The notes below the pieces were generated by a model. The model saw nothing but the letters and a program-made list of their open reading frames with translations, searched no databases and was not told the DNA's origin. Of a stretch of DNA of 8,706 nucleotides, positions 1-4,909 are shown piece by piece (the stretch's first letter is position 1; each line of letters begins with the position of its first letter). A program made the position numbers and the translations under genes. The stretch spans positions 1-8,706 of the forward strand of contig DPXH01000001.1 in NCBI GenBank assembly GCA_003527405.1, given 5' to 3'. The stretch comes from Candidatus Sediminicultor tertius. GTDB lineage: Bacteria; Atribacterota; Phoenicimicrobiia; Phoenicimicrobiales; Phoenicimicrobiaceae.

Positions 1-294
1 AACATTGTTTTTCAATCTCAGTAATTCTTTCTGAAAATTTAGATCTATCTTTTTAATTTCAGTTTTTTGCTCTTCGGTTAGATTGAGAGAGTCGATTAAT
101 TCTTTCAGCTTTGCAGCAGGACTATTTTCTAAACGCTTCTTCACCACCTCCCTGAATTCGTTGCTGGTTTGCTGCTGAATCTTCTGCTTTATGCCTGGCA
201 ATGTATTTTGCTGAGCATAAGAAGATTGAGCAAAGCCTAAAAATACTACGCTTATTGCCACTACTAAGGTTAGTACAATTAATTTCGTTTTCAT
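1..294 (-). CDS. Spy/CpxP-like secreted protein, 3' end cut by window edge
   Basis: Ninety-eight codons are visible from the ATG at 294-292, and the frame is still open at base 1, so the C-terminus is missing. The N-terminus is a clear signal peptide: MKTK, then a hydrophobic stretch (about residues 5-22), ending in SSYAQQ with probable cleavage after YA (residue 27). The mature part is charged and helical. It carries an LNLTEEQK segment (residues 70-77) followed by IKKIDLNFQKELL, which resembles the LTxxQ motif of the Spy/CpxP/zinc-resistance-associated family of periplasmic chaperones and stress sensors. A strong Shine-Dalgarno AGGAGGTG (308-301) lies 6 bases before the ATG and fixes the start. 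A sigma-54-type promoter lies just upstream. The family call rests on one motif plus overall character, because the second LTxxQ repeat would be off the window. It may instead be a generic small secreted helical protein. Confidence 0.72.
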   Translation of the reverse strand, partial: MKTKLIVLTLVVAISVVFLGFAQSSYAQQNTLPGIKQKIQQQTSNEFREVVKKRLENSPAAKLKELIDSLNLTEEQKTEIKKIDLNFQKELLRLKNNV

Positions 295-338
295 CTGTTT
301 CACCTCCTTTTAATTTTTCTATTCTAACCATTAATAGA

Positions 339-354
339 AGCAATTATTGTGCCA
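339..354 (-). promoter_or_regulatory. Sigma-54 (-24/-12) promoter for the Spy/CpxP-like gene
   Basis: On the minus strand the sequence is TGGCAC (354-349), five bases, then TTGCT (343-339). This matches the sigma-54 consensus TGGCACG-N4-TTGCW with the required GG-to-GC spacing. Transcription should start near 328, giving a leader of about 34 bases that contains the strong AGGAGGTG ribosome site. No convincing activator dyad was found upstream (about 400-480), which is extremely AT-rich. Transcription would need an NtrC-family activator encoded elsewhere. Confidence 0.72.
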
Positions 355-355
355 A

Positions 356-603
356 TTTTTAAAATAACCTCCAGAATATTTAATTTTTAAAATATCTTTG
401 CTAAAAAATGCGATAAATAAAGACTTTCTGGGCTCTGTTATTTAAAATATTTTATATTATTTTTTAATATTAATTTTATAGACATCAGCAATGTTTATTA
501 AAAAGAGTTAATTTTTCTCATTTTTCTATTAAAGTACTGAGCAATTTTTTCGCACTAATTCATTTTTTAATCAATTTAAAAATAGATGGCGATTTAATTT
601 AAT
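356..603. other. AT-rich intergenic stretch with no gene seen
   Basis: This is the gap between the DUF2148 gene and the sigma-54 promoter. It contains long A/T runs, especially 440-480, and only very short open frames on either strand. I see no convincing intrinsic terminator after the DUF2148 stop and no tandem arrays of the kind found in the two larger gaps. The AT tract at 440-480 is in a suitable position for DNA bending or activator binding ahead of a sigma-54 promoter, but no specific site could be identified. Confidence 0.5.
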
Positions 604-1149
604 TTATCGGTCAAAGAAAATGCTCTTACCGGTTACCGATAAGGGGATACCCATTACAAAATCCGCGTCAATTAGACCCATTTTCTTGGCTGCTACTCCA
701 GCACGATACATTATCCGATTATCTACATTCATTATCCCGGCAGTTTTAACCGCTGACCCAATAGCAATTCCCATATCTAAGAGCCTGAAAGCACATTGAG
801 GTCCATCAAATTCACTCCCCTTATGAGAAATTCGGTTGGAACACTGGTCATACCCACAGGCACCACAATTCAAGCCAAGAGACTGAGCAGCTTTTAGGCC
901 TATTAATAGAACAGCCTGAGATTTTTTGACGTTATCACCATCACGATCGAAATTTTTCTTACCCATTTCTTCGCCATAATGAATCATCTCATCGGCTAAT
1001 CTGGTTACATCTTCACCGTAAATTGCTTTAACTACTACAAAGTCTTTTCCGGCAGATTTTGGTGCTGTACGAGCAGCAACCCCCATTAAATTCGCGACAT
1101 CCTTGATAGCCTCTTGAATATCAAATTCGGATAAATTTTGATTAGACAT
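604..1149 (-). CDS. DUF2148 family protein with ferredoxin-like cysteine cluster
   Basis: This is a 181-residue soluble protein with no signal peptide or membrane segment. Four cysteines, C95-x2-C98-x4-C103 and C119, sit in a NCGACGYDQC context and are probable [4Fe-4S] ligands. The overall pattern (N-terminal helical region with AARTAPKSAGKD, central Cys cluster, C-terminal IDADFVMGIPLSVTGKSIFFDR) matches the DUF2148 family, described as an uncharacterised protein containing a ferredoxin domain and common in anaerobes. The length looks full. AAGGAGG (1167-1161) lies 11 bases before the ATG. The biochemical role is unknown; a redox or Fe-S-dependent role is inferred only from the cysteines. 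The gene stands alone between a repeat-rich gap upstream, whose octamer array abuts its ribosome site, and the AT-rich gap downstream. A Fe-S protein close to nifS/iscU is suggestive, but the genes are not in one operon. Confidence 0.85.
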   Translation of the reverse strand: MSNQNLSEFDIQEAIKDVANLMGVAARTAPKSAGKDFVVVKAIYGEDVTRLADEMIHYGEEMGKKNFDRDGDNVKKSQAVLLIGLKAAQSLGLNCGACGYDQCSNRISHKGSEFDGPQCAFRLLDMGIAIGSAVKTAGIMNVDNRIMYRAGVAAKKMGLIDADFVMGIPLSVTGKSIFFDR

Positions 1150-1178
1150 TTTTCTTAATTCCTCCTTGAATTATTTTT

Positions 1179-1250
1179 CCAATTCTCCAATTGACCGATT
1201 GAGCAATAAATTAATTGACCTATTGACCTATTCTCCAATTGACTGATTAA
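1179..1250. repeat. Degenerate octanucleotide tandem array (nine 8-base units)
   Basis: From 1179 to 1250 the sequence divides into nine consecutive 8-base units close to CCNATTGA: for example CCAATTGA at 1187 and 1235, CCGATTGA at 1195, and CCTATTGA at 1219. The units at 1179 and 1227 end in CT instead of GA. A 19-base segment at 1182-1200 recurs at 1230-1248 with one difference, 48 bases (six units) apart. The array ends 11 bases upstream of the DUF2148 ribosome-binding site, so it lies in that gene's promoter or leader. Its function is unknown. Confidence 0.85.
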
Positions 1251-1263
1251 ATTAGTATAAGAC

Positions 1264-1287
1264 GGGTTCGATGAATCGAACTCCTAC
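1264..1287. repeat. Palindromic element A (GGGTTCGAT..ATCGAAC, CTAC tail)
   Basis: GTTCGAT (1266-1272), a 2-base loop and ATCGAAC (1275-1281) form an inverted repeat. It extends outward by a G-T and a G-C pair, and CCTAC follows at 1283-1287. Aligned to element B at 4733-4756, it shares GGGT-CGATG at the left, ATCG-AC in the right arm and the CCTAC tail, so the two look like diverged copies of one element. It lies 13 bases beyond the octamer array. It resembles the short dispersed palindromes seen in many bacterial genomes. Confidence 0.75.
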
Positions 1288-1310
1288 TTCACTAAAACTA
1301 AAAATTTAAA

Positions 1311-1406
1311 GCGAAAAGCGAAAAAACCATAATTCAAAATTCAAAACTTTTTCTTAAATTTTAAATTTTAAGTTCTATTTTTACTTCTTTGATTTTTATT
1401 TTTACT
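1311..1406. repeat. Cluster of short 7-base direct repeats
   Basis: Different heptamers are each duplicated in tandem here: GCGAAAA at 1311 and 1318, AATTCAA at 1331 and 1338, AAATTTT at 1356 and 1363. In addition TATTTTTACT at 1376 recurs at 1397, exactly 21 bases (three heptamers) away. The words are unrelated to each other but the 7-base period is constant. No coding frame of note crosses the cluster. Confidence 0.75.
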
Positions 1407-1486
1407 GTATAACATGCGAGATAAGATATACGAAACTAAATATACGATACTTCATATTTAAATTTTAAATTTTGAGCTATGGTTTT
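1323..1486. repeat. Imperfect inverted repeat, arms 1323-1342 and 1467-1486
   Basis: The 20 bases at 1323-1342 match the reverse complement of 1467-1486 at 17 of 20 positions, both containing AAAACCATA then TCAAAATT. Outside these arms, the GCGAAAA pair (1311-1324) is answered on the other side by inverted relatives at 1497-1511. The spacer is about 124 bases and includes TATACGA at 1427 and 1441, again 14 bases (two heptamers) apart. This could extrude as a cruciform or fold in RNA. Confidence 0.65.
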
Positions 1487-1655
1487 AGGTTTTGCGCTTT
1501 TCGTTTTTCGCTATATACGATATACGACATACGCATTACGATTTTATTCTGATCCTGGATACTGGCTCCTGACTTCTATTCTCTTCCCGAGATACGAATT
1601 AGATCTGATTTCTATCTTCCTAACGCGATACTCGATACGCAATACGCAATACGAC
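1460..1655. repeat. Phased heptanucleotide array (28 units of 7 bases)
   Basis: Read in steps of seven from 1460, neighbouring units resemble each other across 196 bases while the word drifts along the array: AAATTTT at 1460 and 1467; GGTTTTA at 1481 and GGTTTTG at 1488; then CG-rich words; four TACGNNN words at 1516, 1523, 1530 and 1537; GATCCTG at 1551, GATACTG at 1558 and GCTCCTG at 1565; ATACTCG at 1628, ATACGCA at 1635 and 1642, ATACGAC at 1649. Similarity is weak in the middle (about 1572-1620). The array ends about 10 bases from the stop codon of the PP-loop gene. It is comparable in unit length to the STRR heptamers of filamentous cyanobacteria, but no relationship is implied. Confidence 0.8.
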
Positions 1656-1664
1656 ATAATTATA

Positions 1665-2633
1665 CTATCCGATTATTTGATAATCAATAACCTGAAAAGT
1701 AGATAAACTCTTGTTGGTAGTCAATAACCATTCCACTTCTATGGGGACAGAAAAATCAGGCTGCAACCTCCCTTTTTCCAACCAGTGCCGGGAATGTTGA
1801 TTATCAAATTGCCCCTTATTGGCCTTAATAATCAATTTAATCGGCTTATCTAAAAATTCAACTTGCTCTAAAGTTTTCACTTTTTTTAATTCCTTAATGA
1901 TTTTCCCCTTTAATTTTTCTTCAGGTAAAGGGGATACATTTACTAACCCTGTATTCTTATTTAGGGGGCCAATAATTTTTACGTTAGCCAAAACGGATTC
2001 ATATCCCTTTTCCTCTAAGATAGTTAATAATAATTCATTGGCTTCTGCTACCGCCTTACCGTGATAATGAGGAGCCACTAAAGGCTTAAGCAAATGTTTT
2101 AACTTGCAGCCTTCTCTAAATTTATTTTCCCCAATCTGTAAAATTTTTATATCAAAATAATCAGCAATTTTACGGATTTCCTCCTTGTTTAGCTCCAAAA
2201 GGGGAGTATAAAAACCATCATGTAGTTTTAAACCCCTCTTCCCCCAGGTATCACTCTGGTTTGAACCAGTCAATACCAGTCTTCCCGATGCTTCTTTTTT
2301 TACCCTTCCCAACTTGGCTATCCTGGTACACTTATTACAGGCTGGCCCCTTCTTCAAAACTCTTTCCTGTTCTTTTTTCCCCTGAACAATCTTTAGTTTT
2401 AAATCTAAAGCCCTACCGATATCATGAATATTTTTTAAACCCTTGCTGTAGCCATATTCTCCAAAACTGACCGAAATCGCTTCAACTTTTTCTCTACCCA
2501 AGGCCTGTATGGCTAAAGCAGAAACTACGGTGCTATCTAATCCCCCAGAAAAAGCCACTACAATCTCTTCCTCCTGGCTGATTTTTTTAAGCTCTTCTAA
2601 TATGTTACTAATTTCATCTTTTATATTAATCAT
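1665..2633 (-). CDS. PP-loop ATPase, probable Fe-S-dependent sulfur transferase
   Basis: This is a 322-residue cytoplasmic protein. The PP-loop SGGLDST spans residues 29-35 and binds ATP for adenylation of a substrate. Later landmarks of the fold are VLTGSNQSD (120-128) and the PLLELNKEEIRKIADYFDI segment (144-162), as in TtcA/TtuA-type tRNA thiolases and LarE-like enzymes. Exactly three cysteines are present: C99-x2-C102 (GPACNKC) and C176 (EGCKLK). In TtcA/TtuA-type enzymes a CxxC plus one distant Cys hold a [4Fe-4S] cluster that carries sulfur, so a similar use is inferred here. Residues about 205-322 form a cysteine-free C-terminal region I do not recognise. The substrate (tRNA, a small molecule or a cofactor) cannot be told. 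No strong Shine-Dalgarno is seen before the ATG at 2633. A terminator separates the gene from the upstream thioredoxin gene. Being near nifS/iscU supports a sulfur-relay role. Confidence 0.75.
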   Translation of the reverse strand: MINIKDEISNILEELKKISQEEEIVVAFSGGLDSTVVSALAIQALGREKVEAISVSFGEYGYSKGLKNIHDIGRALDLKLKIVQGKKEQERVLKKGPACNKCTRIAKLGRVKKEASGRLVLTGSNQSDTWGKRGLKLHDGFYTPLLELNKEEIRKIADYFDIKILQIGENKFREGCKLKHLLKPLVAPHYHGKAVAEANELLLTILEEKGYESVLANVKIIGPLNKNTGLVNVSPLPEEKLKGKIIKELKKVKTLEQVEFLDKPIKLIIKANKGQFDNQHSRHWLEKGRLQPDFSVPIEVEWLLTTNKSLSTFQVIDYQIIG

Positions 2634-2680
2634 TATCCAATCCGATTATTTTTCTTTTTATCATTCTTATTTTACTCATA

Positions 2681-2730
2681 AAAAAAGGTCAAGGCAAATT
2701 ATAAATATTACTACAATTCCTTGACCTTTT
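2681..2730 (-). terminator. Intrinsic terminator after the thioredoxin gene
   Basis: On the minus strand AAAAGGTCAAGG (2730-2719) and its exact complement CCTTGACCTTTT (2694-2683) form a 12-bp stem with a 24-base loop. The right arm runs into six T residues (2686-2681). It lies 39 bases after the thioredoxin stop and 47 bases before the PP-loop ATG. The long loop is less usual, but the stem and T tract are clear. It should end the nifS-iscU-ccdA-thioredoxin transcript. Confidence 0.8.
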
Positions 2731-2768
2731 ATATTGATTAAAATCATCTTTAATTAATAATCTGTTAA

Positions 2769-3320
2769 TTATATTTTTTCCATATATTCTTTAAAAGAAA
2801 TGGTTTTATACCATCCTTCACCGATGTAATTTAATACTGGAATAAATTGCTCAGTAGTAACATACCCCGGTAAAGGAGCTACCCGGCTATGATTGCTTTC
2901 TAAAAACCAGGTAGTAGGATAACCGCTAACCTGGTATAAGGTGGCTAATTTTTTTTCGGAAATCTCTTCCCTGTTTTCTATTACTTTGTTCTCTGATCTC
3001 GCATTTATTTTAACAGCTACAAACTTATCGGAAAGTATCTTTTTTACTTCTTCATCGGAGTATGTTTGGTCAATCATTTTTTTACACCAGCTACATTCAT
3101 CAGTATAAAAATAGATTAAAACATATTTATTTTCTTTTTCGGCCAGAGCCAATCCTTCATTATAAGATAACCAGTTAAGAGCTAATGGCTTAATCTCCTC
3201 TACCACCTCTGCATCCTGTTCGTTTAATTTAAAATATGATTTTAATCCGAAAAAAAATACTACTACTAATAAGATTACTAAAATCATTATTTTATTTCTT
3301 CTTGTGAAAAAAATTTTCAT
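2769..3320 (-). CDS. Membrane-anchored thioredoxin-like protein (DsbD-gamma type)
   Basis: This is a 183-residue protein. A short basic N-terminus (TRRNK) precedes one membrane segment (about residues 11-26), so the rest should face outside the cytoplasmic membrane. The thioredoxin-fold domain (about 48-165) shows an NWLSYNEGLALAEKENKYVLIYF lead-in, the redox pair C76-S-W-C79 followed by KKM, and the cis-proline in SGYPTTWF (P135). This resembles the C-terminal thioredoxin domain of DsbD and the Thioredoxin_7 type more than classical TrxA, which has WCGPC. It is the second gene after CcdA, from which it would take electrons to reduce extracytoplasmic disulfides, possibly for cytochrome c maturation or protein repair. 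There is a 90-base gap to ccdA. The ribosome site (GAAGGGA, about 11 bases before the ATG) is modest. A well-formed terminator follows. Confidence 0.88.
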   Translation of the reverse strand: MKIFFTRRNKIMILVILLVVVFFFGLKSYFKLNEQDAEVVEEIKPLALNWLSYNEGLALAEKENKYVLIYFYTDECSWCKKMIDQTYSDEEVKKILSDKFVAVKINARSENKVIENREEISEKKLATLYQVSGYPTTWFLESNHSRVAPLPGYVTTEQFIPVLNYIGEGWYKTISFKEYMEKI

Positions 3321-3410
3321 AATGCTTTAAATCCCTTCAATTTATATCTAAATTTATTTTTGTTACTTTGTCAATTTTGCACAATTTTAATTTTCAAAGA
3401 TAATTATTCT

Positions 3411-4133
3411 TTACTTGATAAAATAAGTTACTATCCTCTGAAAATTATCAGTAAGAATCAAACCGCCAATCAGTATCAGTAATACTCCTCCAACTAACTC
3501 TATAATTTTGAAATGCTTTTTAATTTTACTGGAAAAGGAATAAAATTTATTGATAGCTATAGCAGTCAACAAAAAAGGAATTCCTAAGCCGGCCGAATAG
3601 ATGGCAAGCAATAAAATACCCTGATAAACTGTTTCCTGAGTCCCAGCATAGATTAATATTCCAGCCAGAATAGGTCCCACACAGGGAGTCCAGCCAAAAG
3701 CAAAGGCCAAACCCATTAAAAAGGGGCCTACTACAATGTTAACTGGTCTGGTCTTACTGTAAATCCTTTTTTCATAATCTAAAAATTTTATTCTATACAG
3801 CCCTGACATATGTATTCCAAAAATTATAATTATAATTCCCCCTATTTTCTTTAAAATAAAGGCCTTTTCTAATAAAAAACTACCTAAAAAAGTAGCGGTA
3901 GCCCCCAAAAGAATAAATATTAAAGAAAATCCGAGAATAAAAAATAAAGAACTTATAATTATGGTATTCTTATTTTGTCTTCCCCCTTTTTCTATATCCT
4001 CTAAAGATATCCCTGAAACAAAGGATATATACCCCGGTACCAAGGGTAGGACACAGGGAGAAACAAAGGAGAAAAGGCCGGCTACGAAAGCCGCCATTAA
4101 AGAAACTTCACTCACGCTTAATATTGGCATCAT
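3411..4133 (-). CDS. ccdA: CcdA-type thiol-disulfide transmembrane transporter
   Basis: This is a 240-residue integral membrane protein with six predicted helices (about 11-35, 57-84, 93-113, 132-162, 168-196, 209-230). It carries the two family cysteines in SPCVLPLVPGY (C27) and TPCVGP (C151), the redox pair that passes electrons from cytoplasmic thioredoxin across the membrane. The length is typical of stand-alone CcdA, lacking the periplasmic domains of full DsbD. The following gene supplies a thioredoxin domain, giving a split DsbD-like pair. Two ATG codons are adjacent (4133-4131 and 4130-4128). AAGAGG at 4146-4141 is 7 bases from the first, which is therefore preferred. The iscU stop lies only 33 bases upstream, so the two are almost certainly co-transcribed. 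The electron acceptor cannot be told from this window: no cytochrome c genes are visible. Confidence 0.93.
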   Translation of the reverse strand: MMPILSVSEVSLMAAFVAGLFSFVSPCVLPLVPGYISFVSGISLEDIEKGGRQNKNTIIISSLFFILGFSLIFILLGATATFLGSFLLEKAFILKKIGGIIIIIFGIHMSGLYRIKFLDYEKRIYSKTRPVNIVVGPFLMGLAFAFGWTPCVGPILAGILIYAGTQETVYQGILLLAIYSAGLGIPFLLTAIAINKFYSFSSKIKKHFKIIELVGGVLLILIGGLILTDNFQRIVTYFIK

Positions 4134-4140
4134 AAAATAA

Positions 4141-4146
4141 CCTCTT
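4141..4146 (-). promoter_or_regulatory. Ribosome-binding site of ccdA
   Basis: AAGAGG lies in the 33-base iscU-ccdA gap. It is 7 bases from the first of two adjacent ATG codons and 10 from the second, which favours the first as start. Confidence 0.6.
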
Positions 4147-4166
4147 ATTAAATTAGTTTATAGTTA

Positions 4167-4550
4167 TTATTTTTTGACCTTAGATTTTTTCTTATAATCT
4201 TCGATGGCTTTCGATAAACCATCAGCCGCTAAATTAGAACAATGCATTTTAATGGGCGGAAGTCCGCCCAAGGCCTCAGCAACAGCTTTGTTGGAAATTT
4301 TTAACGCCTCATCAACGTCTTTCCCCTTAACCATCTCGGTAATCATACTGCTGGTAGCAATAGCTGCTCCACAACCAAAAGTTTTAAATTTACAATCAAT
4401 TATCTTATTATCTTTTACCTTGATATAAATCTTCATAATATCCCCACAAACAGGATTACCGACCTCTCCTATACCGTCGGCATCTTTAATCTCTCCTACA
4501 TTATGAGGATTTTTAAAATGTTCCATTACCTTTTCACTATACATACTCAT
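4167..4550 (-). CDS. iscU: Fe-S cluster assembly scaffold IscU/NifU-N
   Basis: This is a 127-residue protein covering the complete IscU fold. The three cluster-ligand cysteines are in NPVCGD (C35, with D37), FGCGAAIATSS (C60) and KMHCSNLA (C104). The segment LPPIK (97-101) just before the last cysteine corresponds to the LPPVK site that HscA-type chaperones recognise in IscU. A fourth cysteine, C53, lies outside the ligand set. The length is that of stand-alone IscU, with no C-terminal NifU domain. The scaffold receives sulfur from NifS, encoded next upstream, builds a [2Fe-2S] or [4Fe-4S] cluster and passes it to apo-proteins. It has its own likely promoter in the 384-base gap after nifS and is followed 33 bases later by ccdA. 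No hscA/hscB, iscA, ferredoxin or iscR gene is in the window, so this is a minimal nifS-iscU arrangement. Confidence 0.95.
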   Translation of the reverse strand: MSMYSEKVMEHFKNPHNVGEIKDADGIGEVGNPVCGDIMKIYIKVKDNKIIDCKFKTFGCGAAIATSSMITEMVKGKDVDEALKISNKAVAEALGGLPPIKMHCSNLAADGLSKAIEDYKKKSKVKK

Positions 4551-4559
4551 TCAGCAATT

Positions 4560-4565
4560 CTCCTT
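4560..4565 (-). promoter_or_regulatory. Ribosome-binding site of iscU
   Basis: AAGGAG ends 9 bases before the ATG at 4550. A second in-frame ATG (codon 3, 4544-4542) would be 15 bases away, so the first is the likelier start. Confidence 0.7.
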
Positions 4566-4610
4566 CTTAATTCTCGTTTAATTATATTTGCTCACCTATA
4601 ATCACAATCC

Positions 4611-4638
4611 ATTATACTTATTCATCAAATTATTACAA
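4611..4638 (-). promoter_or_regulatory. Probable vegetative promoter for iscU
   Basis: On the minus strand TTGTAA (4638-4633), a 16-base spacer and an exact TATAAT (4616-4611) precede iscU, giving a leader of about 54 bases. A second exact TATAAT (4586-4581) has a poorer partner, TTGTGA, only 15 bases away. The site lies just clear of the repeat module, so iscU, ccdA and the thioredoxin gene could be expressed independently of nifS. Confidence 0.5.
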
Positions 4639-4650
4639 GAGATTAAAGTA

Positions 4651-4692
4651 ATTCGTATCTCGTATCTCGTGAATCGTATCTAGTATTTATTA
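4651..4692. repeat. Heptanucleotide array (six 7-base units)
   Basis: In steps of seven from 4651, units centre on NNTCGTA: ATTCGTA, then TCTCGTA at 4658, TCTCGTG at 4665, AATCGTA at 4672 and TCTAGTA at 4679. CGTATCT occurs at 4654, 4661 and 4675. The core is the reverse complement of the ATACG words in the array at 1514-1655, so the two loci share vocabulary in opposite orientation. Confidence 0.75.
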
Positions 4693-4732
4693 GTTATCCA
4701 GTTACCCGGTTTGCCAGTTTTCCGGTACTTTC
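4693..4732. repeat. Octanucleotide array (five 8-base units beginning GTT/GTA)
   Basis: The units begin at 4693 (GTTATCCA), 4701 (GTTACCCG), 4709 (GTTTGCCA), 4717 (GTTTTCCG) and 4725 (GTACTTTC). Alternate units are closest: CCAGTTACCCGGT at 4698 recurs at 4714 with two differences, 16 bases apart. The array directly abuts palindrome B. It has the same period as the array at 1179-1250 but uses a different word. Confidence 0.75.
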
Positions 4733-4756
4733 GGGTACGATGCATCGTACCCCTAC
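4733..4756. repeat. Palindromic element B (20-base perfect palindrome, CTAC tail)
   Basis: GGGTACGATGCATCGTACCC at 4733-4752 is its own reverse complement, and CTAC follows at 4753-4756. It is a sister copy of element A at 1264-1287, which has TTCGA/TCGAA in place of TACGA/TCGTA. The arm changes are compensatory, so pairing is kept while the sequence has changed. It lies between an octamer and a heptamer array, as does element A. Confidence 0.85.
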
Positions 4757-4759
4757 CTC

Positions 4760-4878
4760 TGAATTCTAATTTCCTTCACGTGATACACGATGCTCGATAC
4801 GAAATTACTATACGTTAAACGCTAAAAAACGATATACTATATACTAATTATCTTATACGCTTTACATTTACTATTTAC
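4760..4878. repeat. Phased heptanucleotide array (17 units of 7 bases)
   Basis: In steps of seven, adjacent units are similar and the word drifts: TGAATTC at 4760 and TAATTTC at 4767; CGATGCT at 4788 and CGATACG at 4795; TATACGT at 4809 and TAAACGC at 4816; CGATATA at 4830, CTATATA at 4837 and CTAATTA at 4844; CATTTAC at 4865 and TATTTAC at 4872. It lies between palindrome B and hairpin C. Confidence 0.75.
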
Positions 4879-4909
4879 TAATAGGACAGGCGAGACGCCT
4901 GTCCTATTA
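4879..4909. repeat. Hairpin C, 14-bp perfect stem between nifS and iscU
   Basis: The arms 4879-4892 (TAATAGGACAGGCG) and 4896-4909 are exact complements around the loop AGA. The stem is far richer in G+C than its surroundings. It begins 25 bases after the nifS stop. On the minus strand it is followed by TTAGTAAATAG rather than a T tract, so it is not a classical terminator. It might protect the nifS mRNA 3' end or be a dispersed palindrome like A and B. Confidence 0.8.

Noticed and set aside
122..343. Open frame of 73 codons on the minus strand
   Set aside because: It overlaps the Spy/CpxP-like gene in another frame, lacks a recognisable domain, and its start would lie inside the sigma-54 promoter. 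The overlapping frame has a signal peptide and a strong ribosome site.
1261..1290. GGTTCGA-like T-arm suggesting a tRNA
   Set aside because: No acceptor stem, anticodon arm or CCA end can be built around it. It is the palindrome shared with 4733-4756.
1150..1664. CRISPR array
   Set aside because: The repeats are only 7-8 bases, contiguous and degenerate, with no regular 20-40 base repeats separated by unique spacers and no cas genes.
1479..1706. Plus-strand open frame of 75 codons
   Set aside because: It is mostly a translation of the heptamer array and runs antisense into the end of the PP-loop gene. There is no ribosome site and no known domain.
2664..2692. Promoter for the PP-loop gene using TTGACC in the terminator stem as -35
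   Set aside because: The -35 is good, but the -10 candidates (TAAGAA or AAGAAT) are weak, so it is not annotated.
1819..2724. Plus-strand open frames at 1819-2064, 2261-2470 and 2509-2724
   Set aside because: They are antisense to the PP-loop gene or its upstream terminator region and have no homology signs. They are shadows of the coding strand.
3345..3374. Promoter between ccdA and the thioredoxin gene
   Set aside because: An exact TTGACA lies at 3374-3369, but the best -10 at 17-19 bases matches only about three of six positions.
4204..4428. Plus-strand open frame antisense to iscU
   Set aside because: The minus-strand frame carries all IscU motifs; this one has none.
4879..4909. Intrinsic terminator after nifS
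   Set aside because: The stem is strong, but no T tract follows on either strand (TTAGTAAATAG on the minus strand), so it is listed as a hairpin repeat.
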